From Hebobacterum sp964559435 (GTDB taxonomy: Bacteria > Armatimonadota > Hebobacteria > Hebobacterales > Hebobacteraceae): DNA of 64,000 bases. The notes below the pieces were generated by a model, which was not told the origin of the DNA, searched no databases, and worked only from the letters and a program-made list of their open reading frames with translations. The stretch covers positions 1 to 64,000 of the forward strand of contig CAZLHI010000001.1 of NCBI GenBank assembly GCA_964559435.1. The letters are read 5' to 3'. Position numbers and translations under genes: made by a program. How positions within the stretch are numbered: position 1 is the first letter of the stretch; each line of letters begins with the position of its first letter. Below are positions 29,856 through 38,548 of this stretch, one piece after another.

Positions 29856-30664
29856 CTGATCCCGCTCCAGATCATGGCCGCAGAGATGGCGAGCAAGACG
29901 CCACCGAAGACACGTCGCAGCGCCTGTGAGCGCATCCTGTGCGTCAGTCGGGCCCCGACTCCAGCCAATGGCAAGCCGCCCACCATCATGGCGGCGGCCG
30001 CGAAGAGGTTGACGTAGCCCACCGAGTAGGGCGGAAGGTCGGCTCGTCCAAGGCCGTTCAGCATGTACCCCACAGCTCCCGACAGGGCGCCGGCCGTTTG
30101 CACGAAGGTCGATATGCCAACCACCCGCTGCATCGGGTGCTTCAATATCGCAACTAGGATTATCGTCGTAAACACCGCACCCCCCAATCCGACGAGAGAT
30201 GCGGTAAACCCGATGAAGAAGCCGAGCGGAAGCAGGAACGCGACTGAGAATGTCGGCTCTCCTTCGGGAATATGTTCCGTGCGAAGGAGGAGACTCACGG
30301 CCACCACCGCCACGGCCGCGCCGAACAGAAGCCTGAGCAGCGATCCCGGCAGATGGCTCGCGACCGTTGACCCGCAGAGCGCTCCAAGCACGCTCGTGCT
30401 CGCGAGCGGAAGCACAATCGACCACAGCCCCGTCTGGTATCGGCGATGGACCAGGAACCCGATGAGGGCCGTCACTGTCCCCACGAGCAAGTTCGTGCCA
30501 AATGACATTCTGGTGGACAGATCGGGACCCAAGCCCGTCGCGTCGAATATCACCACGAGGGCCGGGATCATGAGCGATCCCCCGCCCATCCCGAGGAGCC
30601 CAGACAGGAACCCAATAGCGCCGCCGATGACTACCAGCAGCAAAACGGTGAGAGGAGAGAACAC
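29852..30664 (-). CDS. TauE/SafE-family permease
   Basis: A 270-residue inner-membrane protein with seven to eight hydrophobic segments, of the family that exports sulfite, sulfoacetate and other organosulfur anions. The hallmark GFLSGLLGMGGGSLMIPAL is repeated in inverted-topology form as GFTASLVGLGGAVFTTIIL. The start is a GTG at 30664 (VFSPLTVLLLVVIGGAIGF); a longer in-frame start at 30859 adds a charged, unconserved tail. Its stop overlaps the start of the WtpA-like gene, which suggests both act on the same anion. Confidence 0.85.
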   Translation of the reverse strand: MFSPLTVLLLVVIGGAIGFLSGLLGMGGGSLMIPALVVIFDATGLGPDLSTRMSFGTNLLVGTVTALIGFLVHRRYQTGLWSIVLPLASTSVLGALCGSTVASHLPGSLLRLLFGAAVAVVAVSLLLRTEHIPEGEPTFSVAFLLPLGFFIGFTASLVGLGGAVFTTIILVAILKHPMQRVVGISTFVQTAGALSGAVGYMLNGLGRADLPPYSVGYVNLFAAAAMMVGGLPLAGVGARLTHRMRSQALRRVFGGVLLAISAAMIWSGIR

Positions 30665-30885
30665 CGGATCTCGCTCTTCGCCACGGATCGTCCGCCCCGG
30701 ACCGAGGCGAGCACCCACACTATTCGGTTCCAGTCTCTCGTGGTCCTCTCCCCGGCTGACTTCTCGGCCGCACTTCGGACGCGCTTGCATCTCGCCGCGG
30801 CGGCGCGAGTCTCGTATCGCCGACCAGGGAGAAACGCAAAGAAGCGGAATTCGATTCATGCGTGGATCGAGAAAGGAGGCCGGGT

Positions 30886-31044
30886 ATGCCGCGGAGGCTC
30901 ATAACCCTCGGCCTGGGCCTGATCGCGGCCTGGGTGCTGCTGCAACTGGTGTCTTATGTGCGGGAGATTGCGCTGGGAGGAGGCGCGCTGTTGGTCATGA
31001 TCGGCCTCGTCTGGCATTTCCTGACACACCCTGAGCGGCGTTGA
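30886..31044 (+). CDS. small two-helix membrane protein
   Basis: A 52-residue protein with two hydrophobic segments (LITLGLGLIAAWVLLQLVSY and IALGGGALLVMIGLVWHFL) joined by a short charged turn. AAAGGAGG lies six bases before the ATG, one of the best ribosome-binding sites in the window, which argues that it is real. No family is recognised. It is divergent from the TauE gene. Confidence 0.6.
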   Translation: MPRRLITLGLGLIAAWVLLQLVSYVREIALGGGALLVMIGLVWHFLTHPERR

Positions 31045-31141
31045 CGCCGGGGCGTTCGGCAGGCCAACTGATCGGGCGAAGGATGGCTGTTCCTGCTGAC
31101 GGAACTATGGTCGGAGAGAGACCGAGCACGGACAGTTGCCA

Positions 31142-31639
31142 ATGCCATCTTTGCGCATCAGACCATCTGGATTCACGCTGATAGAACTCCTCGTCGCGAT
31201 CGCGATCGTGGTCCTCCTCGCCTCGATTGTTCTGGTTGTCGGGTTCCGGGCGCGCCTCAACGCCCGGGCCGCGCTCTGCTCGAACCAGATGCGCCAGATA
31301 GGCATGCCCCTGGGAATGCGAGCCGAGCGAGGAATCCCGAGAGGCTGGGCTCATTCGATCGAGGCCAAGAACCCGCACAAGCCCTTGCTGCTGTGCCCAC
31401 AGGGGCCGCAGGACGGACAGACCAACTACGGTGTGAACACGTACCTGGTCGGCAAGTTTGTGGCCGTGCGGGACACAGGCGAGACGGTGCTCTTGTATGA
31501 AAGCAAACGCGCGGGCGACAGCCTCGTCGGCGACGCGAGGGATGTGGACCTGCGGCACTCGGGCGCGGCCAACTTCGTCTTCCTCGACGGCCACGTCGAG
31601 CGTTCGAGCCGGATTCCGGCCTTCAAGCCCGGCGGGTGA
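31142..31639 (+). CDS. prepilin-like protein with H-X9-DG motif
   Basis: A 165-residue type II pseudopilin-like protein. GFTLIELLVAIAIVVLLAS near the N-terminus is the class III signal cut by prepilin peptidase, with the usual Glu5. Near the C-terminus His, nine residues, then Asp-Gly (HSGAANFVFLDGHVE) is the H-X9-DG motif found in large paralogous families of planctomycetes, lentisphaerae and armatimonads. The start may be TTG at 31136 or ATG at 31142; neither has a strong ribosome-binding site. It ends eight bases before the convergent gltX stop. Confidence 0.85.
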   Translation: MPSLRIRPSGFTLIELLVAIAIVVLLASIVLVVGFRARLNARAALCSNQMRQIGMPLGMRAERGIPRGWAHSIEAKNPHKPLLLCPQGPQDGQTNYGVNTYLVGKFVAVRDTGETVLLYESKRAGDSLVGDARDVDLRHSGAANFVFLDGHVERSSRIPAFKPGG

Positions 31640-31646
31640 CGGGCCT

Positions 31647-33104
31647 CTAGGTGAGACCGCGCGCGTGTCTCTCGGCGCGCTCCAGGCGTTTCGCGACGCG
31701 GTCCTTGCCCAGTACGGCCAAGACCGCGAACAACCCCGGCCCTTTCGTCCTCCCCGTTGTCGCCACTCGCGTCGTGTGGATGACCGGGCCCGCCTTCACG
31801 CCGAGCTTCTCTGCGACGCCTCGCACGGCACGCTCTACAGACTCCTCATCGAACCGAGCCACACCATCCAGTGCTGTGCGCACCGCCGCCAGCAACTCGG
31901 CCGCCCCCTCCCGCCGGAACCATTTCCGAGCCCCTGTCTCCTCATAGCTTTCCGGCTCCCGGAAGAAGAACTCGGTCAGCTCCGGCAGCTCCCCCAGCGT
32001 CCGCGCCCGCTCCTGCTCCAACAGCACCGCCTTCGCCGCATACTCCTCGTCCAGATCGTCGCCGAACGCCCGTCTCAGAAAGGGCCTGGCGGCCGCCACA
32101 AACGCCTTCGCCGACATCTGCCGCAGGTAGACACCGTTCATCCACTCGAACTTGTCGGCGTCGAACACGGCGCCCGACTTCCCGACGCCCTCTATGGAGA
32201 ACGCTTCGATCATCTCCTCGCGGCTCATCAACTCGCGGTCCTCCCCCGGCGACCAGCCGAGAAGGGCGATGAAGTTCACGATCGCCTCTGGTACGTAGCC
32301 CTTATCGCGGTACTCAGTGATCGAGGTGGCGCCATGTCGCTTCGACAGCTTCGAGCGATCCGGGCCCAGAATCAGAGGGAAGTGGCCGAACTGCGGCAGC
32401 GGCAGGTCCAGCGCTCGGTAGACGTGCATCTGCCGAGGAGTGCCCGAAATCAGGTCTTCCCCCCGGAGCACGTGCGTGATGGCCATCTTCGCGTCGTCCA
32501 CCGCACACGCCAGAAGGTAGCTCGGAAATCCGTCTGACTTCACGATCACGAAGTCGTCCAGCTCCGAGTCGTCGAACTCGACGGGGCCGCGCACGAGGTC
32601 GTCCCACGCGAGGGTGCCCTCCGAGGGAACCGCGAACCGAATGGCCTTTGGCCGGCCCTCGGACTCCAGTCGCTCACGCTCCACCTCACTCAGATCGCGG
32701 CACCGCCGGTCGTAACGGGGTGGCAGCCCGCGCTGCTGCATATCTTGCCGGCGTTCATCCAACTCCTGCGGCGTGCAATAGCACGGGTAGGCGTCGCCCT
32801 GCTCCAGCAGACGATCAGCAGCGTCGCGATAGAGCTGAAGCCGCTGTGACTGGAAATAAGGACCATGCGGACCATCCACCTCCGGCCCCTCATCCCAGTC
32901 GAGCCCAAGCCACCGGATGGCGTCCAGTATCTGGCGGACGTTCTCCTGGCTCGAGCGCGTTTGGTCGGTGTCCTCGATACGCAGCACGAAACTGCCCCCA
33001 TGGTGCCGCGCGAAGAGCCAGTTGTACAGCGTCGTGCGCGCCGTTCCGACATGAAGGCGCCCGGTCGGCGCGGGCGCCATTCGTACTCGAACCTGCTCTC
33101 CCAT
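31647..33104 (-). CDS. gltX: glutamyl-tRNA synthetase GltX
   Basis: Charges tRNA-Glu (and perhaps tRNA-Gln) with glutamate. The 485-residue class I synthetase has the HIGH-type motif in APTGRLHVGTART, RIEDTDQTRS, the KMSKS-type KLSKRHGA, and a helical anticodon-binding C-terminal half. Length is normal. It starts 15 bases after the multi-winged-helix gene and is co-transcribed with it. Confidence 0.96.
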   Translation of the reverse strand: MGEQVRVRMAPAPTGRLHVGTARTTLYNWLFARHHGGSFVLRIEDTDQTRSSQENVRQILDAIRWLGLDWDEGPEVDGPHGPYFQSQRLQLYRDAADRLLEQGDAYPCYCTPQELDERRQDMQQRGLPPRYDRRCRDLSEVERERLESEGRPKAIRFAVPSEGTLAWDDLVRGPVEFDDSELDDFVIVKSDGFPSYLLACAVDDAKMAITHVLRGEDLISGTPRQMHVYRALDLPLPQFGHFPLILGPDRSKLSKRHGATSITEYRDKGYVPEAIVNFIALLGWSPGEDRELMSREEMIEAFSIEGVGKSGAVFDADKFEWMNGVYLRQMSAKAFVAAARPFLRRAFGDDLDEEYAAKAVLLEQERARTLGELPELTEFFFREPESYEETGARKWFRREGAAELLAAVRTALDGVARFDEESVERAVRGVAEKLGVKAGPVIHTTRVATTGRTKGPGLFAVLAVLGKDRVAKRLERAERHARGLT

Positions 33105-33119
33105 GTTCGCCTCAGAGAG

Positions 33120-34973
33120 CTAGCGCCTTAGGTACTTCCTCTTCGTCTTCTTGCGGCCCTGGCTCACCTTTCGCTCGTCGAAGACCCACACATCAGAGTT
33201 CGCCGGCCGCTGGTAGAAGCAGTGATATGACGCGAGATTCGACGCAACCACACGCCTCGTCGTGCGACGAACGACGTTCACCTCGGCCCACAGACTCATG
33301 AACGACGTGCCCGTCTCGTAGTGCTTGAGCAGCCGCTGCATGATCTCGAAGACCGACGCGCTCTTGGTCAGCTCACGCCTGATCCTGTTGAGTTGCCTGA
33401 TACGCTGCTCGGTGAGTGCGATATAGGGATCGACTTCGTCCTCGTAGGACACGACAAACTCATCTGGCACGGAGCCGGGCGAAACCACGAAGACGGCGCC
33501 CGGCATGAGCTTCCTGGCCTTGTACCAATCACCGAGCTCATACAGCAGCGAAGTGGTATAGCTCAGCCACACGGGGTAGGACTTATTGGTCTCCTTGTCC
33601 AGGAAAGTGGCGCAGACGAGGTCCGACTCTGACGGATAGAATCGCCGATCGCAGACTCGCACCTTCAGCGTGCCGGCCTTCCACTGGTCGTGAAGCAGGA
33701 TATAGCGCAGCTCGTCGGTCGGCTGCTGCTCCGGTCCGATGTCGATCTCCGGCTCCTCCCCGAAGTCCTCATACCTGGGGTCGTGGACCCAGGCCACCAA
33801 CACCTGCTCCAGCCCCTCGTCGTCAAGTTCGGAGTCAGCCGCCTCCTCGCCCGACTCCGCGGGCACTGCAAGCAGCGCGGCCGGCACCTTGTCCGTGTGC
33901 TTCGGCATCAGGTCGGGCAGCGTCCATGTCTGGCTCCCTACCCTAACGAAGCGGGGGTCAAGGCCCATCGCGCTCATCAGGGAGTCCACCGCTTCCTGAA
34001 ACCGCCGGGAGGCCGGTCCGTACTCGAACACCGCCTCCGCCAACACCCGCGCCGGCTGGGGCTTCTTGCGACGCCGGATGTGCTTATGGACCTCCTCGAG
34101 GTCGGCTGGGGTCACGATGATGGGGCCTTCTGGCTCCTCTTCCTCGGCCCACTCGGCCTCTTGCTCCTTCTCGGCCCGACGCGAGAACCGCTTGACGGCC
34201 TTGTCATAGCCCTCGACGAACTCCTGGAGGCCCCATACCGGGCCGGACAGCATGAGCAGGCGTTCCTCGTTTCGGCAGTTCTGGAAGAACTCGACCGGGT
34301 CCAGGTCTCCGTCCCGGAGGAACCAGACGATGTAGGCCAGCAGCTTGTTCGCGATGGGCTCGCCCTTGCGCCGTATGATCTTGACAGCCATCTCCACCGG
34401 CGGCTGGTCTGTGCTCATCCGGCTATCGGTCAGCTCGTCCATGATGGGCCGGACCTCGTCCGCTTCCAGGAAGAAGTTCCGTAGGAAGCACCTGTCGGGA
34501 TCCGCCTCCGAGGTATCCAAGAGCCAGTCGCTGAGGCACCACAGCTCATCCGGCGCCTGCCAGTACTTCTCCCTGCTCTCGAGTGTCGAGAGAAGCAGAT
34601 CGTCGAAGAACTCGACCGGCCGGCGGTGCACGAGCGCCATCTCGTTGTGAATGGCTCGCAGCGACATCGGCTTGCCATAGGAAGTCAGGGCATGTTCTAT
34701 CGAGCCCTCAAATGGCAGATCGATCGCCGTTCGCAGGGCGAGATTCCAGCGTCGGTCCTCCAGATCGAAGCGATCGCTGTAGTAGAGCGTCTTCCGTATG
34801 AATTTCGGGCTCACCTCGATGGTGTCTTCAAGAGAGTTCGCTATCTCCCGCGACTTGGCGGCCTGGCCGCTATTGAGCATCATCTCGAAGATCATATCTT
34901 CGAGATAGCGCACTGCGAACGACTTCTGCTCTTTCTCGGCTCTCTTGTGTTTTCTGGTAACGGTCTCGGCCAA
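33120..34973 (-). CDS. multi-winged-helix protein of unknown function
   Basis: A 617-residue soluble protein from a TTG at 34973 (GGAGGG eight bases upstream, MAETVTRKHKRAEKEQKSF). It appears to be built from several winged-helix/HARE-HTH-like units: each has a helix pair, then a wing of the type RFDLEDRRWNLAL, KYWQAPDELWCLSDWLL and RFVRVGSQTWTLPDLMP. The C-terminal third (residues about 420-617) is a separate domain rich in beta-strands with a basic end (GRKKTKRKYLRR) that could bind nucleic acid. I do not recognise the family. It leads a two-gene operon with gltX, which hints at a role in transcription or translation. Confidence 0.6.
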   Translation of the reverse strand: MAETVTRKHKRAEKEQKSFAVRYLEDMIFEMMLNSGQAAKSREIANSLEDTIEVSPKFIRKTLYYSDRFDLEDRRWNLALRTAIDLPFEGSIEHALTSYGKPMSLRAIHNEMALVHRRPVEFFDDLLLSTLESREKYWQAPDELWCLSDWLLDTSEADPDRCFLRNFFLEADEVRPIMDELTDSRMSTDQPPVEMAVKIIRRKGEPIANKLLAYIVWFLRDGDLDPVEFFQNCRNEERLLMLSGPVWGLQEFVEGYDKAVKRFSRRAEKEQEAEWAEEEEPEGPIIVTPADLEEVHKHIRRRKKPQPARVLAEAVFEYGPASRRFQEAVDSLMSAMGLDPRFVRVGSQTWTLPDLMPKHTDKVPAALLAVPAESGEEAADSELDDEGLEQVLVAWVHDPRYEDFGEEPEIDIGPEQQPTDELRYILLHDQWKAGTLKVRVCDRRFYPSESDLVCATFLDKETNKSYPVWLSYTTSLLYELGDWYKARKLMPGAVFVVSPGSVPDEFVVSYEDEVDPYIALTEQRIRQLNRIRRELTKSASVFEIMQRLLKHYETGTSFMSLWAEVNVVRRTTRRVVASNLASYHCFYQRPANSDVWVFDERKVSQGRKKTKRKYLRR

Positions 34974-35003
34974 GTGATGATCCCTCCCCCCAAGACAAGC
35001 ACT

Positions 35004-35029
35004 GCATCGGCGCGCGAGGGCGCCGATGC
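35004..35029 (-). other. hairpin in the leader of the winged-helix/gltX operon
   Basis: GCATCGGCGC (35004-35013) pairs perfectly with GCGCCGATGC (35020-35029) around a six-base loop. It lies between the predicted start site and the TTG start codon, 31 bases from the latter. There is no T-run after it in either direction. Confidence 0.6.
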
Positions 35030-35044
35030 TCCGATCACATCCGC

Positions 35045-35074
35045 AGTGTATCACGGCGGGCCTCAGAGGGTCAA
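35045..35074 (-). promoter_or_regulatory. sigma-70-type promoter for the winged-helix/gltX operon
   Basis: On the reverse strand TTGACC (35074-35069) and TACACT (35050-35045) are 18 bases apart, between the RND stop and the TTG start codon. Confidence 0.65.
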
Positions 35075-35107
35075 GCTGAAGCCAGCCTGGTCGATATAGA
35101 CCGGCCA

Positions 35108-38100
35108 TCAGCCGCCAAGGACCCGTCTTGTGGCTCCCTGCACGAGAGAGTTGAACCACGTCCCGACGCCGTCGAACATGGTGTAGAGCACTGGGATCAT
35201 GACCAGGGCCAGCAGCGTGTTCAGCACCATTCCTCCGATCACCGCTACAGCCATCGGCGAGCGCACCTCGCCCCCGTGGGCCGTCGCCACGGCCACCGGC
35301 AGCAACCCGAAGATGAGCGAAAGCGACGTCATGAGCACCGGCCGCAGCCGAGTCGGCCCGGCCTCCAGAATCGCTTCACGCATCGCCATGCCCCGGCTGC
35401 GCAGCGTGTTCGTGTAGTCGACCAGCAGGATCGCGTTCTTCCCCACCAGGCCCATCAACATGATGATGCCGATCATCGCCACAATGCTGAGAGTCTTCGC
35501 CCCGATCACGAGCCCCAGGATTGCTCCCACCAAAGCCATCGGGAGACCACACATGATGACGAACGGGCTGAGGTACCCTTCGAACAACGCCGCCAGCAGG
35601 ATGTAGATCAGGACCACCGAAAGTCCCAGTGCCGTGATCGTGGACTCGAAGCCTTCCTGCATGATCTCGCTTTCGCCCCCGAAGTGCACCGCCACGTCGC
35701 CCAGCGGCACATCCGCGATCGCCGCCCGGATCTGCTGCCCCAGGTTCCCCAGCGCGTACCCTTTCTCAAGGTCGGCCGTCACGGCCACCATCCGCTGCCG
35801 GTTCTTCCGGTCGATCTTCGTCGGTCCGCTGGCCAGCTCCACATCGGCGACGTCCGCCACGTAAACCGGCCCGTCGTTGTAGGCCACCATCAGGTTGGAG
35901 ATGTCGGACACGCTCGAGCGATCAGCCTCGCGCAGCCGCACGCGTATGTCGTATTGGTCTGAGCCCTCCCGGTAGCGTGCGCTGGTGTCCCCTTCGAGAC
36001 TTGTGCGCAGCGCCCGCGCCACCTGCCAGGTGCTCACCCCTCGGTCGGCGGCACGGTACCGGTCCACCTGCGCCTGGACTTCCGGCTTGCCCACCTTCCA
36101 CGTGATGTCCGCGTTCAGCGCGCCCGGCACCTCCTCGACACGCTCCCTGATCGCCCCAGCCACGCGAACCAGCTCTCCCATGTCGCTGCCTGATAGCTCT
36201 ATGTTGATCGGGGCCCGGCCACCTCCACCCATCCCCTGGTAGGAGGTCGTCTTGATGGCCGCGCCTGGTATCGTCTCCGCGAACTGGTCGAGCGCCGCCA
36301 CAATGTCCACGTCCGACCGTTCACGCTCCAGCTTGTCGATGAGGACCACCCTCACCCCACCGTAGGAGGCGCCGCTACCCCCTCCACCAAAGGCCCCCGA
36401 AAGGCCCTCACCGACCGTCGCGAAGACGCTGTCCACCTCGGGGAACCGCTCTTCGTCCATGACGAGCTTTTCGATCTCCGCCACAACCGAGTCCGTCGCC
36501 GCGAGCGAAGAGCCTGCCGGCAGCTCCACGTGGATGCTGAGCTGCCCCTGGTCGGTTCGCGGGAAGAACTCAAACCCCAGCGGCCGGTGGAAGATCGTGA
36601 CGACGAGGAGTCCCAGCGCGCCCGACACGATCATTGGCAGCCGCGCCCGCCTGCCGCCAGCCACCAGGCCGAGAACCGCAAGCAAACCGATGAGCACCTG
36701 GAACCCGAGCAGAATCGGGATGGTGACCATCTTGCCCCCCGGGCGCATCAGTTCCATCTTCATGCCTGCCGTGATACCCAGGCTGGCTAGCAGCGAGATC
36801 AGCCCGATGGACAGGGTGGCGAGGCGATGATCGAGGGCCCATTCGAGCAGACGGCGGTAGTGCTGCCGGAGCCGTGCATAGGCGCGGTCCAGCCAGGCGA
36901 AGGGGCCTCCACCACGGGCCTCATCCTCACCCTCATCCAGATCGGCCGGCACCGAATCTTGCTCTCGGTACCAGCGCGAGCTCAGCATCGGCGTCAGCGT
37001 GAAAGCGATGAACAGCGAGAAAAGCGTCACCATGGCTACGGTAATGCCGAACTGCCGGAAGAACTGCCCCGTGATCCCGCCCATGAAGGCGATGGGCACG
37101 AACACGACGACGTCTACAAGCGTGATGGCGATGGCCGCCAGACCGATCTCAGTCCGCCCGTTGAAGGCGGCCTCCTTCGGCTTTTCCCCCAGCCTGAGGT
37201 GGCGGTAGATGTTCTCGATCACCACGATCGAGTCGTCCACGAGGATCCCCACCGAGACCGAGAGCGCCAGCATCGTCATCTGGTTGATCGTGAAGCCCGC
37301 AAAGAACACCGGCGTGAACGCGGCGACAATCGACGTGGGTATGGCCAACGCAACAATGATGGTTCCGCGCACGTTGTGAAGGAAGAGGAAGACCACCAGC
37401 ACGGCGAGCGCTGCGCCGAGCTCCATGTGGTGTAAAAGGTCGTTCTTCGCGTCCCGAACGAAGGTGGACTGGTCGAACGTGATCCGAGCCGTGACATCCC
37501 GCGGCAGTATCCCCTTCTTCCGCTCGACCGGCCGCGGAGGACGGATCTTGAACCACACCTTCTGCCACAGCCCCTCGGGCTTGGGAACACCGGTCACCTC
37601 ATACCCGCGGTAGTCGAAGGTCTGCCCCGTCAGCGCCATCACCTCGTCTCTCACCGCCTCCGCCACATCGACGGTATTGGCGCCGGATTGCTTCAGCACG
37701 CTGACGGTCACGCTGTCTTCCCCATCGACCCGCGCGTGCTGGTCTCGCTCGGCAACGGTGTCCTTGATCTCGGCGATGTCGCACAGGCAAATCGTCTTAC
37801 CGTTGGAGGTCATGAGCTGAACGTCTCGGACCTCGTCCGGGGATTCGAACTCACCCACCGCGCGAATCGCGTACTCCCGCCGGCCCTCGTCGACGTCGCC
37901 GCTCGGCAGGTTGAGGTTCGCCGCGTTCACCGCCTGTACGATCTGGTCGATCCCCAGCCCGTAGGCCTCGAGCTGGTTGCGGTCCACCGCCACCTGTATC
38001 TCACGAATGTCCCCGCCCCACACTTGCACCGCGCCAACCCCGGGCAGCTTCCCGAGCCGGTCTTTGATCACGTCGTCGGCAATACGCCTGAGTTCCTGCG

Positions 38101-38545
38101 CCGGCCTCGGGCTGGAGAGGGCAAACTGCATCACGGGCAGCGACGACAGCTCGAACTTCTCGATCACCGGCGGGTCCATGTCCGAGGGCAGCTCGAACCC
38201 GGCCGCGTCCACTTTCTCCCGAACATCGTTCGCGGCCGTATCGAGGTCAGTGCCGAGGTAGAACTCGATACCGACCATCGAGATGCCTTCCTGTGACGTC
38301 GACGTGACGTTCTTCACCCCGCTGATGGTGCTCACCCGATCCTCGATCGGCTTGGTGACGAGAGTCTCGATCTCCTCAGGACCCGCTCCGGGGTAGGCGG
38401 AGACGACGGTCACGAAGGGAAATTCGATGTCCGGATAGAGGTCGAGCGGCGTACGGGTCAGGGAGACGAGCCCCAGCACGATGAGTGCCAGGACCACCAT
38501 CGTGATGGTCACCGGACGGTTGATGGCGACGCGAGTGAGCCACAT
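35108..38545 (-). CDS. RND-family efflux permease with two extra membrane segments
   Basis: An 1145-residue inner-membrane proton antiporter of the AcrB/MdtB group. TM4 carries the Asp-Asp pair (GILVDDSIVVIENI, about residue 437) and TM10 the lysine (LVGKNAILLVDYTN, about residue 1038), so the proton relay is intact. Porter and docking segments such as YPDIEFPFVTVVSAYPGAGP are normal. Unlike typical members of about 1030-1050 residues, it has an insertion after TM7 (residues about 595-660) with two additional hydrophobic stretches around a GGRRARL turn, before the usual FEFFPRTDQG. Three bases separate it from the adaptor gene. Confidence 0.93.
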   Translation of the reverse strand: MWLTRVAINRPVTITMVVLALIVLGLVSLTRTPLDLYPDIEFPFVTVVSAYPGAGPEEIETLVTKPIEDRVSTISGVKNVTSTSQEGISMVGIEFYLGTDLDTAANDVREKVDAAGFELPSDMDPPVIEKFELSSLPVMQFALSSPRPAQELRRIADDVIKDRLGKLPGVGAVQVWGGDIREIQVAVDRNQLEAYGLGIDQIVQAVNAANLNLPSGDVDEGRREYAIRAVGEFESPDEVRDVQLMTSNGKTICLCDIAEIKDTVAERDQHARVDGEDSVTVSVLKQSGANTVDVAEAVRDEVMALTGQTFDYRGYEVTGVPKPEGLWQKVWFKIRPPRPVERKKGILPRDVTARITFDQSTFVRDAKNDLLHHMELGAALAVLVVFLFLHNVRGTIIVALAIPTSIVAAFTPVFFAGFTINQMTMLALSVSVGILVDDSIVVIENIYRHLRLGEKPKEAAFNGRTEIGLAAIAITLVDVVVFVPIAFMGGITGQFFRQFGITVAMVTLFSLFIAFTLTPMLSSRWYREQDSVPADLDEGEDEARGGGPFAWLDRAYARLRQHYRRLLEWALDHRLATLSIGLISLLASLGITAGMKMELMRPGGKMVTIPILLGFQVLIGLLAVLGLVAGGRRARLPMIVSGALGLLVVTIFHRPLGFEFFPRTDQGQLSIHVELPAGSSLAATDSVVAEIEKLVMDEERFPEVDSVFATVGEGLSGAFGGGGSGASYGGVRVVLIDKLERERSDVDIVAALDQFAETIPGAAIKTTSYQGMGGGGRAPINIELSGSDMGELVRVAGAIRERVEEVPGALNADITWKVGKPEVQAQVDRYRAADRGVSTWQVARALRTSLEGDTSARYREGSDQYDIRVRLREADRSSVSDISNLMVAYNDGPVYVADVADVELASGPTKIDRKNRQRMVAVTADLEKGYALGNLGQQIRAAIADVPLGDVAVHFGGESEIMQEGFESTITALGLSVVLIYILLAALFEGYLSPFVIMCGLPMALVGAILGLVIGAKTLSIVAMIGIIMLMGLVGKNAILLVDYTNTLRSRGMAMREAILEAGPTRLRPVLMTSLSLIFGLLPVAVATAHGGEVRSPMAVAVIGGMVLNTLLALVMIPVLYTMFDGVGTWFNSLVQGATRRVLGG

Positions 38546-38548
38546 CCT

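Noticed and set aside
29856..30425. N-terminal extension of the WtpA-like protein
   Set aside because: The added 190 residues are antisense to the TauE/SafE permease and lack any conserved pattern; the ATGA overlap gives a natural start at 29855.
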